Of a stretch of DNA of 64,000 bases, positions 18,863 to 27,568 are shown piece after piece. Made by a program: the position numbers and the translations under genes. The stretch is taken from positions 186,001-250,000 of the forward strand of contig NZ_PHSU01000033.1 in NCBI RefSeq assembly GCF_002814235.1, read 5' to 3'. Under the pieces are notes generated by a model. That model did no database searches, was not told the DNA's origin, and saw only the letters and a program-made list of their open reading frames with translations. The DNA is from Pseudomonas sp. QS1027. Its GTDB lineage: Bacteria; Pseudomonadota; Gammaproteobacteria; Pseudomonadales; Pseudomonadaceae. Positions within the stretch are counted from its first letter, which is position 1. Each line of letters begins with the position of its first letter.

Positions 18863-18887
18863 ATCATGGATGACCTAAAATCATGAT
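18863..18887. promoter_or_regulatory. Inverted repeat in the LysR/aldo-keto reductase intergenic region
   Basis: ATCATG (18863-18868) and CATGAT (18882-18887) flank an AT-rich 13-bp spacer between the divergent starts. Placement and dyad symmetry suit a LysR binding site, though the arms are short. Confidence 0.35.
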
Positions 18888-18919
18888 CCTTTTATGCTTC
18901 GAGTCTGTTGGAGATCATC

Positions 18920-19906
18920 ATGAGCATCGAACACATCGCTATCGCCGGCATCGACAAACCGGTCTCGCGCATCGCCCTCGGCACCTGGTCCATGGGAGGC
19001 TGGATGTGGGGAGGCGCGGACGATGAGGTCTCGATCCAGACCCTGCGCCACGCCCTGGAACGCGGTATCAACCTGATCGATACCGCGCCGGTCTACGGCA
19101 AGGGGCATTCCGAAATCCTGATCGGCAAGGCCTTGAAGGGGGTACGCGACCAGGCGGTGATCGCCACCAAGGCCGGCTTGCAATGGGATGACGGTTCGGT
19201 GCGGCGCAACGCCACGGCGGCGCGGATTCGTCGGGAAGTCGAAGACTCCCTGCAGCGTTTGCAGACCGACTATATCGACCTCTACCAGATCCACTGGCCC
19301 GATCCGCTGGTCGAGCAGCAGGAGACCGCGTTGGAGCTGGAAAAACTGCGTCAGGAAGGCAAGATCCTGGCGGTGGGGGTGAGCAACTATTCGCCGACGC
19401 AGATGGACGAGTTCCGTGAATACACCGCGTTGGCGACGGTGCAGCCGCCTTACAACCTGTTCGAGCGGGCCATCGACAGCGACATCCTGCCCTACGCCAA
19501 GCAGCATTCGCTGGTGGTGCTGGCCTACGGTTCGCTGTGCCGCGGGTTGCTGACCGGTTCCATGAGTGCGGCGACGGCGTTCGGCAGCGACGATATCCGG
19601 GGTGTCGATCCGAAGTTCCGTGCCCCGCGTTTCGAGCAGTACCTGGCGGCCGTGGCGGCGCTGGACCTGTATGCCCGTGAACGGCATGGCAAATCGGTGC
19701 TGGCCCTGGCCTTGCGCTGGGTGCTCGACCAGGGGCCGACCATTGCCTTGTGGGGCGCGCGCAAGCCTGAGCAATTGAAGGGCATCGAAGATGCCTTTGG
19801 CTGGAGACTGTCGGCGGATGACCTGAAGCAGATCGACCAGATACTGCTCAATACCATCAAGGACCCGGTGGGCCCCGAGTTCATGGCGCCGGGTATCCGC
19901 GGCTAA
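18920..19906 (+). CDS. Aldo/keto reductase
   Basis: A 328-residue NAD(P)H-dependent reductase of the AKR superfamily ((alpha/beta)8 barrel). Catalytic Asp and Tyr are in NLIDTAPVYGKGHSE, the Lys in VIATKAGLQW and the His in YQIHWPDP. C-terminal cofactor-binding residues are in ALWGARKPEQLKGIEDAF. The ATG at 18920 follows GGAGATCATC. It is divergent from the LysR gene that probably regulates it. The AKR11/12-like sequence suggests a general aldehyde reductase; the physiological substrate is unknown. Confidence 0.88.
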   Translation: MSIEHIAIAGIDKPVSRIALGTWSMGGWMWGGADDEVSIQTLRHALERGINLIDTAPVYGKGHSEILIGKALKGVRDQAVIATKAGLQWDDGSVRRNATAARIRREVEDSLQRLQTDYIDLYQIHWPDPLVEQQETALELEKLRQEGKILAVGVSNYSPTQMDEFREYTALATVQPPYNLFERAIDSDILPYAKQHSLVVLAYGSLCRGLLTGSMSAATAFGSDDIRGVDPKFRAPRFEQYLAAVAALDLYARERHGKSVLALALRWVLDQGPTIALWGARKPEQLKGIEDAFGWRLSADDLKQIDQILLNTIKDPVGPEFMAPGIRG

Positions 19907-19936
19907 CGCCTGTCCATCAAGGCCGGACGCGTTTCC

Positions 19937-20025
19937 TGTAGGGGCCGGCTTGCTGGCGATTGCTGTCTTTCAGGCGACAGAGATGTCGACTATGAGATCG
20001 AATCGCCAGCAAGCCGGCCCCTACA
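19937..20025. repeat. REP pair (REPIN-like inverted repeat)
   Basis: Arms at 19937-19960 and 20002-20025 are perfect 24-base reverse complements (TGTAGGGGCCGGC then TTGCTGGCGAT) separated by 41 bp. This is the classic Pseudomonas REP doublet, located between the aldo/keto reductase and a convergent lipoprotein gene. Likely also stops transcription from both sides. Confidence 0.85.
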
Positions 20026-20040
20026 AGGGTGCGGCGTTTC

Positions 20041-20325
20041 TTAGCGGCAGCCGGTCAGGGTGACCTTGCAGGTTGCCGGCGTTCCGCCCGATTGAGCGGC
20101 GAAGCGCTGGCAGTTACCGATGGCTTTCACGCTGGCGGTTTTCACGTTCGGCGCCCAGGCCAATCCGCCATCTCCCTGCGTCGGTACTGCCTGGGCATAA
20201 CAGGCGTAACCGCCGACCGGGGTTTGCGATCCTCTCCCGGAACAGCCGGCGATCATTGAAAACCCGATCGCCAGCGTCAGCAGGCAGAACAGGGACGGGA
20301 CGTTTCGTGAAACCTTTACGTTCAT
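20041..20325 (-). CDS. Small predicted lipoprotein, function unknown
   Basis: A 94-residue protein with a lipoprotein signal peptide (LFCLLTLAIGFSMIAGC; lipobox IAGC), then a short mature domain with paired cysteines (YACYAQAVP and NCQRFAAQSGGTPATCKVTLTGC), like secreted DUF4189-type domains. The ribosome site is poor, so expression is uncertain. It is downstream of kdpC on the same strand, 44 bp away, where kdpD would normally be found. No function can be assigned. Confidence 0.65.
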   Translation of the reverse strand: MNVKVSRNVPSLFCLLTLAIGFSMIAGCSGRGSQTPVGGYACYAQAVPTQGDGGLAWAPNVKTASVKAIGNCQRFAAQSGGTPATCKVTLTGCR

Positions 20326-20369
20326 GGCAGTGTCGCTGTTGCGGAGTAAGTCCCGCCTATTGTCCCGCC

Positions 20370-20993
20370 TTATTGATGCGCCGGATAGTCCCGTTGCAGA
20401 GCCTGGTTCAGGGCCAGCACATTGACCCGCGACTCACCGAACACCCCCAGCGTCGGTCCCTGGGTATTGGCCTGGACCAGCGCCAGTACGTTATCCAGCG
20501 GCGCACCGCGTTGCTGTGCCACCCGGGTCGCCTGCAAGGCGGCGTTGGCCGGGCTGATGTCCGGGTCCAGGCCGGAGGCCGAGGTGGTCAGCATATCGGC
20601 GGGCAGGGTCTGGCCGGCCAATTCCGGTTGGGCCTGCTCCAGGGCATGTCGATCGGCGGTCAGCCGATCGCTCAAGGCCTGGCTGGTCGGCCCCAGGTTG
20701 GAACCCGAGGAACTGGCCGCGTTATAAGGCGACGGCACGGTTTTCAACGGGTCCTTGGGATCGGTGTCGGTGGTGGCTGATGGCCGCCCATGGAACCACT
20801 GCGGGGCATCCCATTGCTGGCCGATCAGCGCCGAGCCGATCACCTGGCCCTCGGGGGTTTTCACCAGGCTGCCATTGGCCTGGGAGGGGAACAGCAGCTG
20901 CCCGATCCCGGTGACGGCGAAGGGGTAGGCCAGGCCGCAGAGCACGAAGGTGACGGCTGTAACACGCAGGGCCGGTGACAAGAACTTGATCAT
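20370..20993 (-). CDS. kdpC: Potassium-transporting ATPase subunit KdpC
   Basis: A 207-residue single-span membrane subunit of the high-affinity K+ pump KdpFABC, stabilising the complex. One N-terminal transmembrane helix (LRVTAVTFVLCGLAYPFAVTG) is followed by the conserved periplasmic segments FPSQANGSLV, GSALIGQQW and FHGRPSA, and DPDISPANAALQATRVA. AGGAGG lies before ATG 20993, 12 bp after kdpB. Normal length. The usual downstream kdpDE sensor pair is not found here. Confidence 0.95.
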   Translation of the reverse strand: MIKFLSPALRVTAVTFVLCGLAYPFAVTGIGQLLFPSQANGSLVKTPEGQVIGSALIGQQWDAPQWFHGRPSATTDTDPKDPLKTVPSPYNAASSSGSNLGPTSQALSDRLTADRHALEQAQPELAGQTLPADMLTTSASGLDPDISPANAALQATRVAQQRGAPLDNVLALVQANTQGPTLGVFGESRVNVLALNQALQRDYPAHQ

Positions 20994-21005
20994 GATCAGA
21001 TCCTC

Positions 21006-23096
21006 CTACAGGAAGGGTGCCAGGCACAGGTCGATCAGCTTGATGCCGATAAAGGGCGCAATCAGCCCACCGACGCCGTACACCAGCAAGTTGCGATAGA
21101 ACATGGTTTCCGCGCTTTTCGGCATGAAGTTGACCCCGCGCAAGGCCAGGGGAATCAGCGCCGGAATGATCAGGGCGTTGAAGATCAGCGCCGAGAGGAT
21201 CGCGCTTTGCGGCGTGGCCAGGTGCATCAGGTTCAACGCCGCCAGGCCGGGCAGGGCGACCATGAACAGTGCCGGCAGGATGGCGAAGTACTTGGCCACG
21301 TCGTTGGCGATGGAAAAGGTCGTCAGGGCACCGCGGGTGATCAGCATGCGCTTGCCGATGGTGACCAGGTCCAGCAGCTTGGTCGGGTCGGAGTCCAGGT
21401 CGATGATATTCGCCGCCTCCTTGGCCGGCATGGTCCCGGTGTACATGGCCAGGCCGACATCCGCCTGGGCCAGGGCCGGGGCGTCGTTGGTGCCGTCGCC
21501 GGTCATGGCCACCAGGTGCCCGGCCGCCTGTTCGCTGCGGATCAGCTTGAGCTTGTCCTCGGGGGTGGCCTGGGCGACGAAATCGTCGAGGCCGGCCTGG
21601 GCCGCGATCACACTGGCGGTGGTCGGGTTGTCGCCGGTGACCATCACCGTGCGGATGCCCATGGCCCGGAGTTGCGCAGCCCGCTCGCGGATTCCCGGCT
21701 TGAGCACGTCGGAGAGGTTGATGATGCCGAGGATCCGCCCGTCGATGGCCACCGCCAGGGGCGTCGCGCCTTGCTGGCTGACGCCGAGGGCAAGGCGTTC
21801 GAGGTCGACGGGAATCTCGCTGCCGTAGCTGTCCCTGACGTAGTTGACCAGGGAGTCCACCGCACCCTTGCGCACCACGCGGCCATCGGCCAGATCGGAG
21901 CCGCTCATGCGGGTCTGCGCCGAGAAGTCCATGCCGACGGCTTGTTCCAGCCGGCTTTCTTCATGAATGCCCAGGGTCTTGGCATAGGCCGTGGTGGACT
22001 TGCCTTCCGGGGTGCTGTCGAACAGCGAGGCGAGGTAGGCCCCCTGTTGCAGCTCCTGGCGGGTGACGCCCTTGACCGGCAGGAACTCGGTGGCCTGGCG
22101 GTTGCCGATGGTGATGGTGCCGGTCTTGTCCAGCAGCAGGGTGTTGACGTCGCCAGCGGCTTCCACCGCCTTGCCGGACATCGCCAGCATATTGAAGCGC
22201 AACGTGCGGTCGATACCGGCAATACCGATGGCCGAGAGCAGGGCGCCGATGGTGGTGGGAATCAGCGCGACGATCAGCGCCACCAGGTCGGCGACGTTGA
22301 TCTGCGCATTGAGGTAGCTCGCCACCGGGGCGATGGCGGTGACCACGATGACGAAGATCAGGGTCAGCACCGAGAGCAGCACGGTGAGGGCGATCTCGTT
22401 CGGGGTCTTCTGCCGTTTGGCGCCTTCCACCAGGCTGATCATGCGGTCGAGAAAGGTGTTGCCGGGAGACGCGGTGACCAGGATCACCAGCGAGTCGGAG
22501 ATCACCTTGGTACCGCCGGTGACCGTCGAGTTGACGTCCGAGCCGGACTCCTTGATCACCGGTGCGGATTCGCCGGTGATCATCGACTCGTCGACATAGG
22601 CCGCACCTTCGACCACTTCGCCGTCCATGGGAATCAGTTCGCCACGGTTGACCTTGACCAGGTCGTCCTTGCGCAGCGAAGCCGCCGACACCACTTCCAG
22701 GCGGCCGTCAGAGAGCAGCCGCGTGGCATTGAGCTGTGTGGTGGTCTGGCGCAACGACGCCGCCTTGGCCTTGCCACGCCCCTCGGCCATGGCTTCGGCG
22801 AGGTTGGCGAACCACACCGTGATAAACAGGATGAAGGTCACCACGCCGTTGTACAGCGACGTGGCATTCGATGGGCCGAACAGCTGCGGGTTGATCGTCA
22901 GCGCGGCGGTCACCAGGGTGCCGATCCAGACCACGAACATGACCGGGTTCTTGATCTGCACCCGTGGATCGAACTTTTTCAGCGGCTCGACCAGGATCAG
23001 CCGCAGACGCTCCTGCCGGGTGTCCGTGCGTGGCGCCTTGCGGGCCGCAACAGGGGTCGACAGCGGGGCCAGTGGCAATGCTTTTTCAACTTTCAT
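21006..23096 (-). CDS. kdpB: Potassium-transporting ATPase ATP-binding subunit KdpB
   Basis: A 696-residue P-type ATPase subunit that couples ATP hydrolysis to K+ import by KdpA. Phosphorylation motif DKTGTIT, actuator TGES (MITGESAPV) and hinge GDGTNDAPALAQADVG are intact, with several transmembrane segments. GAGGAGACTGAG precedes the ATG at 23096. It is the third gene of kdpFABC, 16 bp after kdpA. No odd features. Confidence 0.97.
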   Translation of the reverse strand: MKVEKALPLAPLSTPVAARKAPRTDTRQERLRLILVEPLKKFDPRVQIKNPVMFVVWIGTLVTAALTINPQLFGPSNATSLYNGVVTFILFITVWFANLAEAMAEGRGKAKAASLRQTTTQLNATRLLSDGRLEVVSAASLRKDDLVKVNRGELIPMDGEVVEGAAYVDESMITGESAPVIKESGSDVNSTVTGGTKVISDSLVILVTASPGNTFLDRMISLVEGAKRQKTPNEIALTVLLSVLTLIFVIVVTAIAPVASYLNAQINVADLVALIVALIPTTIGALLSAIGIAGIDRTLRFNMLAMSGKAVEAAGDVNTLLLDKTGTITIGNRQATEFLPVKGVTRQELQQGAYLASLFDSTPEGKSTTAYAKTLGIHEESRLEQAVGMDFSAQTRMSGSDLADGRVVRKGAVDSLVNYVRDSYGSEIPVDLERLALGVSQQGATPLAVAIDGRILGIINLSDVLKPGIRERAAQLRAMGIRTVMVTGDNPTTASVIAAQAGLDDFVAQATPEDKLKLIRSEQAAGHLVAMTGDGTNDAPALAQADVGLAMYTGTMPAKEAANIIDLDSDPTKLLDLVTIGKRMLITRGALTTFSIANDVAKYFAILPALFMVALPGLAALNLMHLATPQSAILSALIFNALIIPALIPLALRGVNFMPKSAETMFYRNLLVYGVGGLIAPFIGIKLIDLCLAPFL

Positions 23097-23112
23097 CTCA
23101 GTCTCCTCACCC

Positions 23113-24840
23113 TTAGAACAACAAGTGCTTGTTCATGGCGAAAAACTCGGCGATCGGTCCCAGGACCAGCGCCGGCAGGAAGGTCAGTGCGCCGACGATG
23201 ACGATCGTCGCCAGCCACCAGATGCCGAACATCGGGGTATCGGTACGCAGGGTGCCTATATTGGGCTGCAAGGTCGGCTTGGCGGCCAGGGAGCCGGCGA
23301 CCGCCATCAGGAAGATGATCGAAGGGTAGCGACCGATCACGATCACGCAGGCAATGGCGATGTTGTACCAGGGCGTATTGGCGTTCAGGCCACCGAAGGC
23401 CGAGCCGTTGTTGGCCGCGGCGGAGGTGAAGGCATAGAGCACTTCCGAGTAGCCATGTACTCCGGCGTTGCCCAGCGAGGCCACGCCGTAGGGCATCACC
23501 ATCGACCAGGCCGAAGGCGCGAGGATCACCAGGGGGTGAATCAGCATGGCCAGCGAGACCAGGATGATTTCGCGTTTCTCGATCTTCTTGCCGAGAAATT
23601 CCGGGGTGCGCCCGACCATCAGGCCGGCGACGAAGATCCCGATCAGGCCGTAGATCAGGAAGTTGAGGAAGCCCACGCCCTTACCGCCGAAGACGCATTG
23701 CAGCATCATCTGCACCAGGGTCGAGAGGCCGCCCAGCGGAGTGAAACTGTCGTGCATCGAGTTGATCGCGCCGGTGGTGAACGCCGTGGTGTAAGCGGCG
23801 AACAGCCCGCTCTGGGCGATCCCGAAACGGACTTCCTTGCCCTCCATATTGCCGCCGGCCTGCAGGGCGCTGGCGTGGGTGTCGATACCCAACTGGCTCA
23901 GCAGCGGCGTGCCGGCCTGTTCCGGAATCACGCAGAGCAGCAGGAAACCCACCAGCATCAGGGCCATGACGCTGTAGATCACTGTGCTCTGGCGATGGTT
24001 CTTGATCATATGGCCGAACATCACCACCAGGGCGGCGGGCAGGCTGGCCATCAGCAGGATCAGCACGAAGTTGGTCAGGGCATTGGGGTTTTGGAACGGG
24101 TGCGCGGCGTTGACGTTGAAGAAACCGCCACCGTTGGTGCCGAGGTTTTCGATGGCTTCCTGGGCGGCGACGGGCCCCAGGGTCAGGGTCTGGTGGCCGC
24201 CTTGAAGGGTGTCGGTCACCAGGCTGGCATCCAGGGTCTGGGGTACGCCTTGCCAGATCAGGAACAGGCTCAGCACCAGCACCACGGGCAGCAGCACCCG
24301 GGTGATGAAGCGGATCAGGTCGCGGTAGAAGTTGCCCAGATTGGCCCCGCCATCGGTGACCAGCAAGGCGCGAATAAAGGCGATCGCCACCACGAAGCCG
24401 GTCGCCGCCGAGGTGAACATCGGAAAGGTGATGGCCGCCATCTGGCTGAAGTTGGACAGGGTGCTTTCGCCGCCGTAACTCTGCCAGTTGGTGTTGGTAA
24501 TAAAACTGATGGCGGTGTTGAACGCCTGCATCGGTTCCATGCCGGCGAAATGCTGCGGGTTGAGCGGCAGGACATTCTGGAAGATCAGTACCAGGTAGAT
24601 GAGCAGGGCCATCACCAGGTTGGTCGCCAGCATGTGCAGGGTGTAGCTTTTCCAGTTCATCGCCTGGCTGCAGGCCTGTTTGCCGATCAGCCGGTAGAGC
24701 AGGTTGTCCACCGGGTCGAGCACCCGGTCGAGCACGGTTTTCTGATCAGTCACCACCCTGGCCAGATAACGTCCCACCACCAGGCTCAGTGCCAGTGTGG
24801 CGATCAAGGTAATAATGATTTGTAGCCAGAGGTGTGACAT
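23113..24840 (-). CDS. kdpA: Potassium-transporting ATPase subunit KdpA
   Basis: A 575-residue K+-binding and translocating channel-like subunit with about ten transmembrane helices. Selectivity-filter-like repeats are visible, for example TNTNWQSYGGESTLSNFSQM, NLGTNGGGFFNVNAAHPF and AAANNGSAFGGLNANTPWYN. CAGGAG precedes the ATG at 24840. It lies 59 bp downstream of kdpF. Normal length and complete. Confidence 0.97.
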   Translation of the reverse strand: MSHLWLQIIITLIATLALSLVVGRYLARVVTDQKTVLDRVLDPVDNLLYRLIGKQACSQAMNWKSYTLHMLATNLVMALLIYLVLIFQNVLPLNPQHFAGMEPMQAFNTAISFITNTNWQSYGGESTLSNFSQMAAITFPMFTSAATGFVVAIAFIRALLVTDGGANLGNFYRDLIRFITRVLLPVVLVLSLFLIWQGVPQTLDASLVTDTLQGGHQTLTLGPVAAQEAIENLGTNGGGFFNVNAAHPFQNPNALTNFVLILLMASLPAALVVMFGHMIKNHRQSTVIYSVMALMLVGFLLLCVIPEQAGTPLLSQLGIDTHASALQAGGNMEGKEVRFGIAQSGLFAAYTTAFTTGAINSMHDSFTPLGGLSTLVQMMLQCVFGGKGVGFLNFLIYGLIGIFVAGLMVGRTPEFLGKKIEKREIILVSLAMLIHPLVILAPSAWSMVMPYGVASLGNAGVHGYSEVLYAFTSAAANNGSAFGGLNANTPWYNIAIACVIVIGRYPSIIFLMAVAGSLAAKPTLQPNIGTLRTDTPMFGIWWLATIVIVGALTFLPALVLGPIAEFFAMNKHLLF

Positions 24841-24899
24841 TGCATTAACTCCTGAATCAGCGGACTTTTCTGGCGTGCGCTATTAACAGAAACAGGCAG

Positions 24900-24983
24900 T
24901 CAGAACTTTTCCGGATTGATAACGGCGTAGAACAGGTAGATCACTACGCCGACCACCAGCGCCAGTAACAGATCAATGGCCAT
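24900..24983 (-). CDS. kdpF: KdpF, small stabilising subunit
   Basis: An open frame of 27 codons starting ATG 24983 and ending TGA at 24900-24902. It encodes one hydrophobic helix (DLLLALVVGVVIYLFYAV) followed by INPEKF, the hallmark C-terminus of KdpF. It is the first gene of kdpFABC and lies in the membrane with KdpA. Confidence 0.9.
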   Translation of the reverse strand: MAIDLLLALVVGVVIYLFYAVINPEKF

Positions 24984-25075
24984 GTCGAGTATTCCTTCTT
25001 GTCGTGCGGGAGTGGACAGCGGGCGAAGAGCACCCGCTGCATTGCTTTAAGTCTGTCGGCCAGCGGCTTTCAGGA

Positions 25076-25222
25076 TCAGTTGCGGCTGTGCCGGTTTGGC
25101 AGCACAGGCTTGATATCCGGGGTTTTCGAGGGCGTGATGACGTTGTCGGCAAAGTAGACGACCAGCCCGCACAACAGATAGAAGCCGATGATCGCTGCAA
25201 ACAGGAGTGCGCTGAATAACAT
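25076..25222 (-). CDS. Small single-span membrane protein upstream of kdpF
   Basis: A 48-residue frame from ATG 25222 (GAGGACTGACATC upstream) to TGA 25076. It has one strong transmembrane helix (LLFAAIIGFYLLCGLVVYFA) followed by a short basic and proline-rich tail ending NRHSRN. It is 92 bp upstream of kdpF on the same strand and probably co-transcribed. The helix-plus-short-tail shape recalls KdpF, but it lacks the NPEKF end and I do not recognise the family. A regulatory or accessory role in K+ transport is possible. Confidence 0.65.
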   Translation of the reverse strand: MLFSALLFAAIIGFYLLCGLVVYFADNVITPSKTPDIKPVLPNRHSRN

Positions 25223-25446
25223 GATGTCAGTCCTCGATACCTGTGGCGTTAGTGGGCACTTTCAATCGGCTTTACCGATCTCGGTGGGTACAGTTCAAGT
25301 ATAAGTAGAGGATTATTCGGGTCTGATAAGGCCTGTGTCTTTTTAGGGTTTGGCGCTATCAATTTTCCGTAAAGAAACTTGGCGAATCGATGCGTTGGGT
25401 CCTAACTGATCTCAAGGCTGTAAACAAAGCATTCAAGGTGGCGGTC

Positions 25447-27438
25447 ATGCTCAAACTGGAACAGCTGGCACAGGGGATTATCGGGCCCGCGCGCGATCCA
25501 TTGGCTCCCGATACACGCGCCCATACGCTGCTGGTCGGCCTGCTGGCCTGGGCGGGCCTCGGTGCCAGTGGCCTGGCTTCGGTCAGTTATGGCCCGGAGC
25601 GGGCCTACCTGGCGCTGGGGGCCCATCCTGAACTGGGGGTGTTCCTGGCCCTGGCGACGCTGCTGACCGTCTGGGTCCTGTCGCTGGCCTATCGTCAGGT
25701 GGTCGAGCTGTTTCCTTCGGGTGGCGGCAACTACAAGATCGTCTCGAAACTGCTGGGTCCCAGGCTCGGGTTGGTGGCCGGCTGCGCCTTGCTCGTCGAC
25801 TATGTGCTGACCATTGCGGTTTGCCTGGCCAGTGGCACCGATGCGTTGTTCAGCCTGTTGCCGGTTGATTGGCAGAGCCACAAACTGGTGGTGGAAATCG
25901 GCCTGGTGCTGCTGCTGATCCTGTTGAATCTGCGCGGTATCGCCGACTCGATCCGCTTGCTGCTGCCCCTGACGCTGGGGTTTGTCCTGGTACACGTGGG
26001 GCTGATCGTCTATGGCGTTGCGTCGAAAGCCGGTGACCTGACGGGCACGCTGGTCCGCAGCTCCGCTGACACCGTGGCATTGTCCGGGGATATCGGCTGG
26101 CCTTTGCTGGTGGCGTTGTTCCTGCGGGCTTATTCCCTTGGGGGGAGTACCTACGCCGGGTCCGAGGCGATTGCCAACAACGTCAATCTATTGGCCGAGC
26201 CCCGGATCAAGACCGGTCGTACCGCGTTGCTCTCGGTGGGCTTTTCCCTGGCGTTCATGGCCGGCGGCATGATTCTTCTGTACAGCCTCTGGGGCGCGCA
26301 ACCGACCTATGGGCAGACCCTGAACGCGGTGGTGTTCAAGGCCGTTATCGAGCAACTCGGGATTGCCCCGGGCGCCAGTCATGCGCTGCTCCTGCTGACC
26401 CTGGCGCTGGAAGGCGCGATTGTCTTCGTGGCGGCCAATTCGATCCTGATCTTCGCCCCCTCGCTGCTCGGCCGCATGGCTGCCGACTCCTGGCTGCCGC
26501 ACCGTTTCTGCAACCTGTCGAACCGCCTGGTCAAGCAGAACGGGGTGGTTTTCGTGGGGGCCTGCGCGCTGCTGATCCTGCTGTTATCGCGGGGCTCGCT
26601 GGGGCTGCTGGTGGTGCTCTATAGCATCAATGTGTTTCTCAGCCTGGCCCTGGCCAAAGCCGGGCTGTGCCGCCACTGGTGGCAGCATCGCCGCGAAGGG
26701 CCTTGGCTCGGGCGGATGCTGGTGTCGGTCACGGGCTTTTGCGTGGCCTCGGGCATCCTGCTGGTGACCCTGACGGAAAAGTTCTTCGAAGGCGGTTGGG
26801 CGACCCTTTGCCTGACCCTGCTGGTGATCGGCGGCTGTGCCCTGGTCCGGCACCACTACACCAAGGTGGAAAACCTGCGCACGCAGATGGATACCGAGTT
26901 CACCCTGCCGGCACAGGTGCTGGCAACCGTCACCCGCGTCGAGCCCACGCCAGATGCGCCGACGGCGGTGATCCTGGCCACCGAACATTGGGGCGCGGCG
27001 ATCCATACCTTGCTCTGGGTGCAGCGGCTGTTCCCGAATCGCTTTGCCAATGTGGTGTTCGTCGGCATCGTCAAGGTGGAGGGGCATGTGTGGGGGCGGA
27101 TCGACGGTGTGCAACGGCGCAAGACCCGCCTCGACGAGTCCATGGATCAGTTGGAGGCCTTCTGTGCCCAGGCCGGTATCAGCGCGACACGGCGGATCGG
27201 CTACGGCACCGACCCGGTCGCCGAACTGCAGAAGCTGCTCGGCGAAGCGACCCGGCATTACCCTGGCTGCGTGTGTTTCAGCAACAAGCTGATCCTGCAG
27301 GACAGCTGGGGCTTCAGCGAGTGGCTGCACAATCAGACTCCCCTGTTGTTGCAACGCCGGCTGCACCTGGATGGTATTCCCCTGGTGATTCTGCCCCTCA
27401 GGTTGAACGGGGCCGAGCACAAGAGTGTGATGGCCTGA
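25447..27438 (+). CDS. APC-superfamily permease, KimA-like potassium/amino acid transporter
   Basis: A 663-residue protein with about twelve transmembrane segments (residues 25-480) and a C-terminal cytoplasmic domain of about 160 residues. Segments such as ASGLASVSYGPERAYLALG near the N-terminus and FPSGGGNYKIVSKLLG (unwound helix) recall the KimA/YdaO group of K+/H+ symporters, in which S-YGPE is conserved. The frame opens upstream at 25390 but ATG 25447 has the AGGTGG ribosome site. It diverges from the kdp operon, which supports a K+ role. In Bacillus the C-terminal domain binds c-di-AMP, a nucleotide pseudomonads are not known to make, so control here must differ (inference). Confidence 0.8.
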   Translation: MLKLEQLAQGIIGPARDPLAPDTRAHTLLVGLLAWAGLGASGLASVSYGPERAYLALGAHPELGVFLALATLLTVWVLSLAYRQVVELFPSGGGNYKIVSKLLGPRLGLVAGCALLVDYVLTIAVCLASGTDALFSLLPVDWQSHKLVVEIGLVLLLILLNLRGIADSIRLLLPLTLGFVLVHVGLIVYGVASKAGDLTGTLVRSSADTVALSGDIGWPLLVALFLRAYSLGGSTYAGSEAIANNVNLLAEPRIKTGRTALLSVGFSLAFMAGGMILLYSLWGAQPTYGQTLNAVVFKAVIEQLGIAPGASHALLLLTLALEGAIVFVAANSILIFAPSLLGRMAADSWLPHRFCNLSNRLVKQNGVVFVGACALLILLLSRGSLGLLVVLYSINVFLSLALAKAGLCRHWWQHRREGPWLGRMLVSVTGFCVASGILLVTLTEKFFEGGWATLCLTLLVIGGCALVRHHYTKVENLRTQMDTEFTLPAQVLATVTRVEPTPDAPTAVILATEHWGAAIHTLLWVQRLFPNRFANVVFVGIVKVEGHVWGRIDGVQRRKTRLDESMDQLEAFCAQAGISATRRIGYGTDPVAELQKLLGEATRHYPGCVCFSNKLILQDSWGFSEWLHNQTPLLLQRRLHLDGIPLVILPLRLNGAEHKSVMA

Positions 27439-27568
27439 GTGCTGCGAATTCTCTGAATTGCATTAAATGTAAAAAATAGACAGTTTGTATAAGTCTGGGT
27501 ATGCTCTGTCCAAGGCCTGCTGTCCCTGACGCAAAGGCCGTGACTTGAATCGACCTGGGGAATAACGC

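Noticed and set aside
21207-24825. Long plus-strand frames opposite kdpB and kdpA (664 and 732 codons)
   Set aside because: Composition is the usual antisense artefact (Gln, His, Gly, Asp runs) and the minus-strand kdp genes are complete.
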